64,000 nt of DNA from Crocinitomix sp044361315. GTDB lineage: Bacteria > Bacteroidota > Bacteroidia > Flavobacteriales_D > Crocinitomicaceae. The translations under genes were made by a program, and so were the position numbers. The notes beneath the pieces were generated by a model. The model saw only the letters and a program-made list of their open reading frames with translations. It did not search any database and was not told the origin of the DNA. Location of the stretch: positions 124,001 to 188,000 of the forward strand of contig JBIKJA010000005.1 in the NCBI GenBank assembly GCA_044361315.1, written 5' to 3'. Below are positions 6,532 to 15,052 of the stretch, in pieces (the first letter of the stretch is position 1; each line of letters opens with the position of its first letter).

Positions 6532-9179
6532 AAATTAGACTTTTAGTCGTTCTACTTTTGTTTTATGGTTGGTCTTCGTTCAGCCAAAATTTGTTAACCA
6601 CTAAAATTGATTTTACAGCAACCGATGTTCCAATTTACCAAGCGTTAGAGCTCTTAGAAGAAAAAATTGGTGTCGACATCTCTTACAGCAAAAATTTTTT
6701 TATCGGAAAACCACCGATTACTATCAATTTCAAGCAAACAAGCATCAACGAAATTTTAACGAGTATTCTTGCCAATACCAATGTTGAATTTAAAACTTCG
6801 GGAAATAATCGAATCCTACTTTATTTATCAAAAGAAACCGAAATTACCCTGAGTGGTTATGTCGAAGATGCAGAAAGTGGCGAACGAATAGTTGGCGCAC
6901 GAATTGCAGTGAATCCCGAAAATAGAATCGCCATTACCAACGAGTATGGCTTTTTTACGTTAAAAGTAAATCCATCTGAGGCAGAAATCACTATCCTTTC
7001 GCTCGGATACAAATCCACCAATAAAACATATTCTTTAAAAGAATCCGAACGATTTTTATTTAAAATGACACCTGCCGATGATTTACCAGTTGTCGTGATA
7101 GAGCTCAAGCAAAATATGGCCACGCTAGAACATTCACCAATTGCCATTGATAAGGATAACATCACCGAAATATCTTCAAAGCTACCACAGTTATTGCCAA
7201 GTTTAAATGGGCAAGCGGATTATGTGCGTGTAATGCAACTTTTACCCGGAATTCAGGGACAAGCAGATGGATTTGGTGGTTTAAATATTCGAGGTGGTGA
7301 ATCAGGACAAAATTTAATGATGATGGATGGATCTGCGGTGTATATTCCCTATCACTTGCTTGGTTTATTTTCGATCTATAATCCAGAAGCGGTTAAATCA
7401 CTCAAAGTTGTGAAAGGAAATTTTCCCGCTAGATATGGAGGCGCAGCATCGTCTATTTTAGACATTCAAATTAAAGAGGGAGACTTATTTAAATGGAAAG
7501 GATCAGCAGACGCTAATTTGTTAAGTGCTGGCGCACTCATTGAAGGACCAATTAAAAAAAATATGGGGTCAATTTTAATTGCGGGGAGATTCTCACCAAC
7601 TGCTTACTTTTTTCAACCCACCTTAGCTCGGTTGTATTTCCAAAATCAAGTGGATGAGTTAAAAACCAATTTTTATGATCTAAATATTAAATCCAATTTT
7701 AAATTTGGACAAAAAGACCGACTTTATGTGAGTTATTTTATTGGCAAAGATAAGGTTTTACAAAATGCAAATATCATTTATAACAGTGAGGCCAATGAAT
7801 TTGCTGTCTTTGAATTAGAATGGCAAAACACCGTTGGTTCTATTCGCTGGAATCATTTGTTTTCAAATAAATTATTTTCAAATACAACGTTTACTTACAG
7901 CAATTTTAATAATCGGTTCTCGTCTCAAAGAGAATTTGTGAATAAGGCCGGGTCAACAAACTCTCGCGAAACTTTTGTGATCGACAACCGCTCAAAAAAT
8001 GTTGATTATGGTGTAAAATCTGATTTAGATTTTGCAATTAGCAAAAAAAATAAATTAAGGGTGGGACTACATTATAATTACCGGAATTTCAGACCTAGTT
8101 TTTATTTTTTAAAAAACACCGAGACGAGTTTTGAAGACACCACGTACGAATCTCAAATTTTTGATTTTAATTCCTACTATGACAGTATCAATGTTCCGAT
8201 TTATAGAATCAATGAATTATCTGTCTATGTCGAAGAACAATTAACTTTTAATCGATTATATTGTAATTTGGGCGTAAGAGTAAGTAGCTTTTTTAATGAA
8301 ACTTCGGGTTATATAAATGCCGAGCCTCGCCTCTTTGCTTCGTATAAAATAAATGAAAAATTTTCTGGCAATCTCTCTTTAAATCGCCGAATGCAGTACC
8401 TTCACTTAATTGCTAATCAATCTATTCAGCAGCCTAATGATCTTTGGCTACCTTCTACCAAGACTATTAAACCTTTAGAAATGTATGAAGCCGAATTGGG
8501 GTTGAATTATCAAGAAAATAAAAATTTAAAAATCAGTTTGACGGGATTTTATCGCCATTTAAATAATGTCTATTCGGTGCCTGAAACGGTTAATTTTTTA
8601 TCAAAGGTGAGTGACTTTATTGATTACGACTACCTACTTAAAGGACAAGGTAATTCAAAAGGGATTGAATTGTATTGTGATTATGCGAATCAAAAGCAAG
8701 GCATCATTTTTACCTATACGCTTTCTAAAACAGAGCGTCAGTTTGATTCGATTAATCTCGGATTGCCATTTGTTGCAAATTTCGATAGTAGAAATCAATT
8801 AAGTTTTGCATTGCATCAAAACATTGGAAAAAACTTTAAAATAGGGCTGAATTGGACTTTTAATTCACCGCAACCACGTGTTAATGTCATCCAATTTTCC
8901 ACCAATGGTTCTTTTTCCAATATCAATGAAGATCCATTAGGTCAAAAAAATACCACAAAATCTACCCTTTACAGTCGGCTAGATCTCAGTTTTCAATATA
9001 ATTATACCGGAAAAAAATTAAAGCATAACGTGCATGTCGGAGTATATAATGTCTTAAACACGGGTAATATTGCTTTTTACGAAGTTCAATATATTGATGA
9101 GGCCACACAAAAGGTATTTTCAAAAGCGCTCAAATCGCTCCCAATCCTCCCATCAGTTGCGTATAAATTAAATTTTTAA
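6528..9179 (+). CDS. TonB-dependent receptor with STN signalling domain (FecA-like)
   Basis: An 883-residue outer-membrane receptor. It has a signal peptide (1-20, ending FSQ), an STN domain at about 24-98 that should contact FecR, a carboxypeptidase-regulatory-like beta domain at about 107-182 (GYVEDAESGERIVGARI), and a plug at about 220-330 (GGLNIRGGESGQNLMMMDG, then FPARYGGAASSILDI). The barrel ends in terminal Phe. I chose the ATG at 6528 rather than an earlier TTG because it overlaps the fecR stop (ATGA) behind an AGGAGG-rich ribosome site. No SusD gene follows, so a glycan-uptake pair is unlikely. The substrate is unknown. Confidence 0.93.
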   Translation: MKIRLLVVLLLFYGWSSFSQNLLTTKIDFTATDVPIYQALELLEEKIGVDISYSKNFFIGKPPITINFKQTSINEILTSILANTNVEFKTSGNNRILLYLSKETEITLSGYVEDAESGERIVGARIAVNPENRIAITNEYGFFTLKVNPSEAEITILSLGYKSTNKTYSLKESERFLFKMTPADDLPVVVIELKQNMATLEHSPIAIDKDNITEISSKLPQLLPSLNGQADYVRVMQLLPGIQGQADGFGGLNIRGGESGQNLMMMDGSAVYIPYHLLGLFSIYNPEAVKSLKVVKGNFPARYGGAASSILDIQIKEGDLFKWKGSADANLLSAGALIEGPIKKNMGSILIAGRFSPTAYFFQPTLARLYFQNQVDELKTNFYDLNIKSNFKFGQKDRLYVSYFIGKDKVLQNANIIYNSEANEFAVFELEWQNTVGSIRWNHLFSNKLFSNTTFTYSNFNNRFSSQREFVNKAGSTNSRETFVIDNRSKNVDYGVKSDLDFAISKKNKLRVGLHYNYRNFRPSFYFLKNTETSFEDTTYESQIFDFNSYYDSINVPIYRINELSVYVEEQLTFNRLYCNLGVRVSSFFNETSGYINAEPRLFASYKINEKFSGNLSLNRRMQYLHLIANQSIQQPNDLWLPSTKTIKPLEMYEAELGLNYQENKNLKISLTGFYRHLNNVYSVPETVNFLSKVSDFIDYDYLLKGQGNSKGIELYCDYANQKQGIIFTYTLSKTERQFDSINLGLPFVANFDSRNQLSFALHQNIGKNFKIGLNWTFNSPQPRVNVIQFSTNGSFSNINEDPLGQKNTTKSTLYSRLDLSFQYNYTGKKLKHNVHVGVYNVLNTGNIAFYEVQYIDEATQKVFSKALKSLPILPSVAYKLNF

Positions 9180-9200
9180 AACACTGTTTTATAATTTATT

Positions 9201-9242
9201 AAAGAAAATTATAAAAAAAAATCTTTTTTTATAATTTTCTTT
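9201..9242 (+). terminator. Terminator hairpin 1 after the receptor
   Basis: A perfect 19-bp inverted repeat (arms 9201-9219 and 9224-9242, loop AATC) made almost only of A and T. It starts 22 bp after the receptor stop codon and is the first of three hairpins in 240 bp. Confidence 0.7.
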
Positions 9243-9317
9243 AGGGGATAAATCATCGTTGTATGTAATCATCTAGAAGATTAGTAGCAGATTTTCAAAT
9301 AGCAAGTGGGTTATGAT

Positions 9318-9348
9318 AAAAGGGGTCTTGAAAAACAGATCCCTTTTT
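9318..9348 (+). terminator. Terminator hairpin 2
   Basis: AAAAGGGGTCT (9318-9328) pairs with AGATCCCTTTT (9337-9347, one G-T wobble) around an 8-base loop and runs into T bases. It lies 75 bp after hairpin 1 with no gene between. Confidence 0.6.
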
Positions 9349-9407
9349 GAAAAATAAACGAATTAAGATTGACTTAAAGTTTTTCATATATAGTTAAAGT
9401 TGGTTGC

Positions 9408-9443
9408 AAAAAAAGGGATGGATAACGATTCAACCCTTTTTTT
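9408..9443 (+). terminator. Terminator hairpin 3
   Basis: AAAAAAAGGG (9408-9417) pairs with CCCTTTTTTT (9434-9443) around a 16-base loop, giving a G/C-capped stem followed by U-rich sequence on either strand. Confidence 0.6.
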
Positions 9444-9825
9444 ATGTCCAATAGTTAACTGTTGAAACCATCGATAAATTTAGAAGGTGATTAATATCGC
9501 CAGTATTGTTGTTTAGCAGAGGATATCCATCCTCTGCCGCGAGTAAGTTTTTTGTTTTAGCCTGAGTTCGATTTTAAATTTCATTCAGATCGCCCAGAAA
9601 AGCTTGAGTTTGAGGAAAAGCAACGAAGTAATAGCGGGCTATTTCGAGTTGTTTTGACGAAAAAATCATGTTTTTCTAGGCGAAAATACGCTGAACATTA
9701 TTTTAATTGGCTCCTAAATACAATTGATTGATTCCGTAAATCCAGAGAATACAGCTATTCCGTCAAACTTTAATAAAAATCTGGATGGTAATTTAGAGTC
9801 GAACTTAAGTTTTTAGCTAATGTGA
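9444..9825. other. Gene-free stretch with one perfect hairpin
   Basis: I see no coding potential here. At 9516-9537 there is a perfect 9-bp inverted repeat (GCAGAGGAT, loop ATCC, ATCCTCTGC) without a T run. The downstream minus-strand gene (9826) reads into this region. Confidence 0.4.
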
Positions 9826-10782
9826 TTAATCCCAACCTTCGTCCAAAATTTCATGTACCGCTTGGTGATAGGCCAGAATAGTTTTGGCTTTTTTTATTTT
9901 TTTAAAGACTTTATGGGGATTCTCAAAACTTTCGGCGAAATACTCCCAATAAGAAGTCATTTTAGTTAAAACGTGTGTGTGGCCTGACAAGGCACTGGCA
10001 TATCCTTCGAATAATTCTTCTAAAAAATTGGTAAACAATTTTTTGCGATTTGTTGGGTAATCATTCGAATTATTTTTGATTAGTTGTGGTAGAAATGGAT
10101 TGGCTATTAATCCCCGCCCAATCATCCAATGATCGATTGTTGGAAAACGTTCAACTAGTTCGTGAAAAGTTGCTAAAGAAGTTAGATCACCATTGTAATA
10201 GATTTTTTTTGAAGTATGTTTTAGACATTCGTCAAATGCCTCTAAATCAACTCCGCCTTTGTATAATTGTTTTCCAATTCGCGCGTGAATACCAATAGAT
10301 TTTATAGGAAATTGCTCTATAAGTGGCAAAACGTGTAAAATTTCTTGTGCATGTTCGTACCCCATGCGCATTTTCATTGAAACGGTGATGTCAGATTCGT
10401 TGGTTACTTGTTCCAAAATAGAAGCAATGCGTTGTGCATCTGAAATTAAACCCGATCCCATGCAGCGTTTAGTAACCATTGGATAGGGACATCCCAAATT
10501 CCAATTTAATTCGGTATACCCCAGCGTTTGAACATACTTGGCGACAAATAAAAATTCTGTGGCATCGTTTGTAATAATTTGTGGTATTAAATGTGGAACG
10601 TGATTGTTTTTAGGCAAAAGATCGCGTTCGTAATTGGGTTTAATTTCCAATTTTCCGTTTAAGCGAATATAGGGGGCATAAAAAGTATCGACACCGCCAA
10701 AATTCGTGTGTACGGCATTTCTGAATCGGAATTCGGTAAAGCCTTGTAAGGGCGAAGATAAGATGGTATGATTTTTTTTCAA
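9826..10782 (-). CDS. tRNA-dihydrouridine synthase family protein
   Basis: A 318-residue FMN-dependent TIM-barrel enzyme that reduces uridine to dihydrouridine in tRNA with NADPH. Visible features are the N-terminal SPLQGFTEFRFRN, the catalytic Cys98 in NWNLGCPYPMVTKRCMGSGL, the phosphate/FMN-binding SMKMRMGY and the late IGRGLIANPFL. Length and motifs fit the DusA/B/C superfamily. I cannot assign the subfamily or the target uridine. The gene stands alone, divergent from the pseudouridine synthase at 11017, so two tRNA/rRNA modification enzymes are neighbours. Confidence 0.9.
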   Translation of the reverse strand: MKKNHTILSSPLQGFTEFRFRNAVHTNFGGVDTFYAPYIRLNGKLEIKPNYERDLLPKNNHVPHLIPQIITNDATEFLFVAKYVQTLGYTELNWNLGCPYPMVTKRCMGSGLISDAQRIASILEQVTNESDITVSMKMRMGYEHAQEILHVLPLIEQFPIKSIGIHARIGKQLYKGGVDLEAFDECLKHTSKKIYYNGDLTSLATFHELVERFPTIDHWMIGRGLIANPFLPQLIKNNSNDYPTNRKKLFTNFLEELFEGYASALSGHTHVLTKMTSYWEYFAESFENPHKVFKKIKKAKTILAYHQAVHEILDEGWD

Positions 10783-10861
10783 GCCTCAAAGTTAATGAAT
10801 CTTGGAGAAATTTGGAGGGTGATGTTAAGTTTGTAGGATTAAGCGGTAAATAGCGAAGCGC

Positions 10862-10946
10862 GCAAAAGGGATATGAGTGGAGCTCATTTTTTTTTCATAA
10901 AAAATAGCGGGAACGTTAGCCCGACTCCGACGGAGTTTTGCCCAAA
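10862..10946 (+). repeat. Dispersed structured intergenic repeat, copy A
   Basis: Begins with box GCAAAAGGGAT, then AGTGGA, a hairpin arm pair (ATGAG...CTCAT), the middle box AGCGGG...AGCCCG, a small stem (ACTCCGACGGAGT) and end box TTTTGCCCAAA. The same ordered boxes recur at 25501-25630, 53751-53881 and, more decayed, 40271-40376. No coding potential is visible. It lies in the divergent gap between two genes. Confidence 0.6.
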
Positions 10947-11004
10947 AGAAAATTAATAAAAGGAGGGCGGCGCTAATAAACTGCCGAATTAGTCAAAAAT
11001 GGTA

Positions 11005-11012
11005 TAACTTTG
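11005..11012 (+). promoter_or_regulatory. -7 element directly before a GTG start
   Basis: TAACTTTG matches TAnnTTTG exactly and ends 4 bases before the GTG at 11017. The expected transcription start would coincide with the start codon, implying a leaderless transcript. Confidence 0.55.
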
Positions 11013-11016
11013 ACTC

Positions 11017-11712
11017 GTGGAAATTGAAATTTTATACGAAGACAATGATTTTATTGTAGTGAATAAGCCCAATAATATGCTTGTTCATGGATCGTATTAC
11101 GCCAGAAACCTTACCAGCCCTACCCTGCTCGACTTGCTCCTTGAACAACGAGGCGAAAAATTATTTCCTGTACACCGGCTGGATCATAAGACTTCGGGGG
11201 TACTTATTTTGGCAAAATCGGCTGAAATGACGGCGAAACTTCAGTTAAAAATTGAAGATAATTCGTTGGATAAAAAATATTTAGCCCTTTTACGCGGCTA
11301 TACTCCTCCTACCGGAACAATTGATTCGCCAGTTAAAAGTGCGGCCACGGGAAAATACAAAGAAGCTTTGACAGAATTTATTACCTTGCAATCGGTTGAA
11401 ATTGACATTCCAGTGGTGCCTTATCCTCAAAGCCGGTATAGTTTGGTTGAATTTAGCCCCAAAACTGGTCGCATGCACCAATTGCGAATTCATGCCAACA
11501 AAATAAGTCACCCAATTATTGGCGACCATAAGTACGGCAATCGGCATCACAATAAAATGTTTGCCGAAACTTTATTTTTACCCAATTTATTTTTACATGC
11601 CGCAAGTGTTGAATTCACCCACCCTATTGCCAACAAACATTTGAAAATCAGAGCCACATTACCTGATTTTTGGGATGAGATGAGGGGTAGACTGGGCTGG
11701 GACTTGCTGTAG
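11017..11712 (+). CDS. RluA-family pseudouridine synthase (TruC-like)
   Basis: A 231-residue enzyme of the RluA/TruC group, which isomerises uridine to pseudouridine in RNA. It has no S4 domain, and its length suits a TruC-type tRNA enzyme. The catalytic Asp56 lies in HRLDHKTSGVLILAKS, and the family motif RMHQLRIH...HPIIGDHKYG is present. The start is GTG (MEIEILYEDNDF), the only in-frame start near a -7 element. I infer TruC over RluA/RluD from length and the compact N-terminus. The exact target base is not provable here. Confidence 0.87.
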   Translation: MEIEILYEDNDFIVVNKPNNMLVHGSYYARNLTSPTLLDLLLEQRGEKLFPVHRLDHKTSGVLILAKSAEMTAKLQLKIEDNSLDKKYLALLRGYTPPTGTIDSPVKSAATGKYKEALTEFITLQSVEIDIPVVPYPQSRYSLVEFSPKTGRMHQLRIHANKISHPIIGDHKYGNRHHNKMFAETLFLPNLFLHAASVEFTHPIANKHLKIRATLPDFWDEMRGRLGWDLL

Positions 11713-11806
11713 ATTGAGGTTTTTCGATTTTCAAAATTTATTATACTTATAAATTATGCGCTTTTAAAATATTGAAGTCTTGATTTAATGCGTAAATAAC
11801 GCTATC

Positions 11807-11962
11807 ATGAAAGCATACATCCAAACCGATGAAAATGGAAATTATTACAATGTCAATAACTATTTGGCACAAGAAGGTTTTTTGCATTTGAGATGGGAAA
11901 TTCAGTATTTTTTTTCGTTGGATGAGCTTACTGGGAGTGATCCAGTGGATTTGGTGGCTTAA
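11807..11962 (+). pseudogene. N-terminal fragment of an ATP-grasp-like (DUF4343-type) gene
   Basis: A 51-codon frame reading MKAYIQTDENGNYYNVNNYL and continuing to HLRWEIQYFFSLDEL. This resembles the start of Bacteroidota ATP-grasp/DUF4343 proteins, which open MKA(F/Y)IQ.D.NG and are far longer (around 250-300 residues). Here the frame stops at 11962 and no continuation is visible in other frames, so I read it as a truncated remnant. A genuine 51-residue protein is the alternative. Confidence 0.4.
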
Positions 11963-12271
11963 GGAATTGAAATTGTGGTAATGCTTAAAACATGTTTCAT
12001 ACGCTCAACTGAATTATTGTTTTAATTGAAAATTAGCAAAAAACAAGGCTTTAAAACAAATTTAGTGGAATCACATAGGCTGTTAATCGACGGAATAATT
12101 TAAGGAATCGCGAGATTTTAGGTAAGTTTAAATTCTTAAAAAACGACGAAATTTTAACACCTTTTTATGAATTAAACTGCAATTAAATTAGGTGTTTTGG
12201 AAGGTAATTAATAAATTTAGGAAGTCAAAAATAGCACATTACATTGCACATAAACTGTCAAAACCAGACGA
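11963..12271. other. AT-rich gene-free stretch before the YitT gene
   Basis: About 310 bases with no frame, hairpin or promoter match that I would defend. It should contain the promoter of the YitT-family gene. Confidence 0.4.
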
Positions 12272-13159
12272 ATGAGAAAATTACAAGATGCAGTAAATCA
12301 ATTAATAATCAAGAGGAATATTAAAGATGTTTTATTTATTTCGTTAGGTGTCACCATGGCTTCAATAGGTTTAAAGGGGTTTCTATTACCCAATAATTTT
12401 TTAGATGGCGGTGCGATGGGCGTTTCCCTGCTCATTGAGGTGATGACAAAAATTAACCTTTCTTACTTAATTATTTTGGTCAATCTTCCCTTCATCGTCA
12501 TTGGAGCACGCCAAATTTCAATGCAGTTTGCAATTAAAAGTGCCTTAGCTATTCTGGCGCTTGCTATTTTAGTTCACTACGTGACATTACCAACTATTAC
12601 GGAAGATAAATTGCTGATTTCAATTTTTGGAGGATTTTTTCTTGGTGCGGGAATCGGTTTAACCATTAGAGGTGGCGCGGTGATTGATGGTACAGAGGTT
12701 TTAGCCATTACCGTGAGTCGTAAAAGCAGTTTAACCGTTGGCGATTTCATTGCGGCATTTAATGTGGTTTTATTTGGATTGGCGACATTTTTAATCAGTA
12801 TCGAAACGGCCATGTATTCGATGCTCACTTACCTATCCGCTTCTAAAACAGTTGATTTTATTATTAATGGGATTGAGGAATATATTGGGGTGATTATTGT
12901 GTCAACTAAATCAGATGATATTCGGAGCCAAATTACCCGTAATTTAGGACGAGGTGTTACCGCCTACAAATCAGATCAGGGCTTTGGCTCTCGCGGAAAT
13001 TCGCACGAGGAAGGAAATATTCTTTTTTGCGTGGTCACGCGACTAGAAGTCACCAAGTTGTTGCTTGAAATTGACAAAATTGATCAAGAAGCCTTTGTTG
13101 TTCAACATCCAATAAAAGATACCAAAGGTGGTATGATCAAAAAACGGCCACTTCATTAA
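12272..13159 (+). CDS. YitT-family membrane protein (DUF161 + DUF2179)
   Basis: A 295-residue integral inner-membrane protein. Five to six hydrophobic helices fill residues about 18-200 (FISLGVTMASIGLKGFLLPN, LIILVNLPFIVIGARQ, FGGFFLGAGIGLTIRGGAVIDG). A soluble C-terminal DUF2179 domain follows from about 205 to 290 (GVIIVSTKSDDIRSQITRNLGRGVTAY). The motif GGAVIDGTEVLA is characteristic. The family is widespread and its transport or signalling role is not settled. The gene is single, with long gaps on both sides. Confidence 0.85.
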   Translation: MRKLQDAVNQLIIKRNIKDVLFISLGVTMASIGLKGFLLPNNFLDGGAMGVSLLIEVMTKINLSYLIILVNLPFIVIGARQISMQFAIKSALAILALAILVHYVTLPTITEDKLLISIFGGFFLGAGIGLTIRGGAVIDGTEVLAITVSRKSSLTVGDFIAAFNVVLFGLATFLISIETAMYSMLTYLSASKTVDFIINGIEEYIGVIIVSTKSDDIRSQITRNLGRGVTAYKSDQGFGSRGNSHEEGNILFCVVTRLEVTKLLLEIDKIDQEAFVVQHPIKDTKGGMIKKRPLH

Positions 13160-13335
13160 TAAATGCTAATTCATTTTATCATTAATTTCCACCAGAAAAT
13201 TTGCTGCCTTGGTTGTTCGATTGAGCACCGAAGAAATTAACCGCACTTGAATGCATCAGAAGTGTCCTCAAAAAAATAGAAAATTAAGAAAAAATTGAAA
13301 AAAATTCGCCAGGAATTAAAAATAATTGATGAATG

Positions 13336-13349
13336 GTGACAAAGGTCAC
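13336..13349 (+). promoter_or_regulatory. Crp/Fnr-like palindromic operator
   Basis: GTGAC-AAAG-GTCAC is a perfect 5-bp palindrome. A second one, ACAAAG-GTCA-CTTTGT, overlaps it (13339-13354). Its centre is about 42 bases upstream of the transcription start expected from the -7 element at 13372, the classic position for class II activation by a Crp/Fnr-type regulator. Which regulator binds is inference. Confidence 0.45.
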
Positions 13350-13371
13350 TTTGTAGGTTCTTAACAATCCC

Positions 13372-13379
13372 TAACTTTG
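13372..13379 (+). promoter_or_regulatory. Promoter of the DUF2892 operon
   Basis: TAACTTTG is an exact TAnnTTTG -7 element. A TTTG at 13350-13353 lies 18 bases upstream and serves as the -33 element. The leader to the ATG at 13415 would be about 30 bases. Confidence 0.65.
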
Positions 13380-13414
13380 TATTGCAATAAAGGAAAAAAT
13401 TGAATTTCAAGAAA

Positions 13415-13609
13415 ATGAAAACAGCAGATCGAATCACCCTGGTGATCATAACTGCTATTTTTGGAGTTTTATATTTTACAGGAACTGTGACAGGAACATT
13501 AGGAATTGTCCTTTTAATTTTGACTAGAATTTTTATATTGACAAGCGTCATTAGTTTCGGCCCACTTTACGCACCATTTGGCATTAAAACGTGTGCAACA
13601 AAAAAATAA
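13415..13609 (+). CDS. DUF2892-family small membrane protein
   Basis: A 64-residue protein from the ATG at 13415 (an in-frame TTG lies 15 bp earlier). It has the DUF2892/YgaP transmembrane signature: DRITLVIITAIFGVLYFTG as helix 1, GIVLLILTRIFILTSVISF as helix 2, then the motif GPLYAPFGIKT (usually CPLY.PFGI.T). The family occurs alone or fused to rhodanese domains and has no settled function. It is first in a run with a lipoprotein (29 bp later) and a cation exporter, behind a promoter with a Crp/Fnr-like site. That may point to redox or anaerobic control. Confidence 0.8.
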   Translation: MKTADRITLVIITAIFGVLYFTGTVTGTLGIVLLILTRIFILTSVISFGPLYAPFGIKTCATKK

Positions 13610-13638
13610 CAAATCAAAAAAAAGTAACAAACAAAAAA

Positions 13639-14088
13639 ATGAAAACGAACAAACTAAAAATCGCCCTTTTTATCGGAATGATAGGAGTGATTTCTTTCAC
13701 CTCTTGCACGAAAAAAGATGACAAAATTAAAACCGATGTAGAAACATCCGTACAAAGTGGAACCTGGCGAATTACAAAATTTGTTGATTCAGGTTCAGAT
13801 GAAACAAGCAACTTTACGGGGTATAATTTCACTTTTAACAGTTCTGGTGTTTTAAACGCAAATAACGGCACAAACAATTACGATGGTACGTGGAGTATCT
13901 CGGATAGCAGCAGTGATGATGATAGCCAAGATGATTTAGATTTTAACATCAGTTTTAGTTTGACCAACGATTTTGAAGATTTAAATGATGATTGGGATTT
14001 TGTTTCTCAAGCCGACACCAAAATTGAATTAAAAGATGTGTCTGGTGGTTCAGGTGAAACAGATTATCTTACCTTCGAGAAAAATTAA
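13639..14088 (+). CDS. Small lipoprotein, lipocalin-like
   Basis: From the ATG at 13639 the protein has 149 residues, with a signal peptide and lipobox ending at Cys23 (SFTSC, then TKKDDK). The mature part has a beta pattern (SGTWRITKFVDSG, YNFTFNSSGVL, YDGTWSI) like the lipocalin-like domain of Bacteroidota lipoproteins, followed by a run very rich in Ser and Asp (residues about 100-115). An earlier in-frame ATG at 13591 would add a charged extension and overlap the upstream gene, so I reject it. It lies in a likely operon with DUF2892 and the CDF transporter. Function unknown. Confidence 0.65.
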   Translation: MKTNKLKIALFIGMIGVISFTSCTKKDDKIKTDVETSVQSGTWRITKFVDSGSDETSNFTGYNFTFNSSGVLNANNGTNNYDGTWSISDSSSDDDSQDDLDFNISFSLTNDFEDLNDDWDFVSQADTKIELKDVSGGSGETDYLTFEKN

Positions 14089-14099
14089 ATTCTCAACGA

Positions 14100-14972
14100 T
14101 TGAGCAACGAACAAACTGCCATCAAGGCAACTTATTTTAGTATCATTGGAAACTCCAGTTTAGCCCTAATTAAAGGGTTAACTGGAGTTTTCGGTAATTC
14201 GTATGCCTTAATTGCAGATGCTATTGAGTCGACCACCGATATTTTTTCTTCTTTGCTCGTTTTGTTCGGGTTAAAATACGCCAAACGTCCTGCTGATGAA
14301 AATCATCCCTATGGACATGGAAAAATAGAACCATTGATTACCTTTTTGGTGGTTGCGTTTTTGGTGACCTCGGCTGCGGTGATTGCTTACGAAAGTATTT
14401 TACACATCCAAACCCCGCATAAATCGCCCGAAGCATGGACTTTGTTCGTATTGGGTGGAATTATTATTTGGAAAGAAATTTCCTATCGAGTGGTGATCAA
14501 AAAAAGCAAAGAAACCAATAGCTCGTCGCTAAAAGCAGATGCTTGGCACCATCGAAGCGACGCGATCACCTCTATAATGGCATTTATTGGAATTTCAATC
14601 GCCCTTATTTTTGGTAAAGGTTACGAAACCGCAGACGATTGGGCCGCTTTGTTGGCTTCTGCCTTCATTCTTTACAATAGTTACCTCATTTTCAGACCGG
14701 CGTTAAGCGAAATAATGGACGAACAATTATACAATGTTCTACTTTTAGAAATTCGCCAAGAATCCATGAACGTGAAGGACGTTTTAGGAACCGAAAAATG
14801 CTTTATTCGCAAGGCAGGCATGCTGTATCACGTGGATTTACATGTGATTGTGAATGGGAATTTTACAGTGAGAAAAGGACACGACATTGCCCATGAATTA
14901 AAGACGCATCTTAGAAATGTCATTCCTCAATTAGGTCACGTACTCATTCATATCGAACCAGACGAAGAATAA
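14100..14972 (+). CDS. Cation diffusion facilitator (CDF) transporter
   Basis: A 290-residue inner-membrane metal/proton antiporter (zinc, iron or manganese exporters of the FieF type). Metal-site motifs are clear: DAIESTTD in helix 2, HPYGHGKIEP in the loop, and HHRSDAITS in helix 5. A soluble C-terminal domain (about 205-290) has HVDLHVIVNGNFTVRKGHDIAHELK. The start is TTG at 14100, 11 bp after the lipoprotein stop. No better in-frame start is visible. Metal specificity cannot be told, though the first site is Asp-x3-Asp with His-x3-Asp opposite, compatible with Zn(II)/Fe(II). Confidence 0.9.
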   Translation: MSNEQTAIKATYFSIIGNSSLALIKGLTGVFGNSYALIADAIESTTDIFSSLLVLFGLKYAKRPADENHPYGHGKIEPLITFLVVAFLVTSAAVIAYESILHIQTPHKSPEAWTLFVLGGIIIWKEISYRVVIKKSKETNSSSLKADAWHHRSDAITSIMAFIGISIALIFGKGYETADDWAALLASAFILYNSYLIFRPALSEIMDEQLYNVLLLEIRQESMNVKDVLGTEKCFIRKAGMLYHVDLHVIVNGNFTVRKGHDIAHELKTHLRNVIPQLGHVLIHIEPDEE

Positions 14973-15052
14973 TTGTCCCTTTTTTCGCTAAATTTACCAT
15001 TCAATCTTAGTTGACTAAAAAATGAACCGGAAACATTTTTTATAATTACTAG

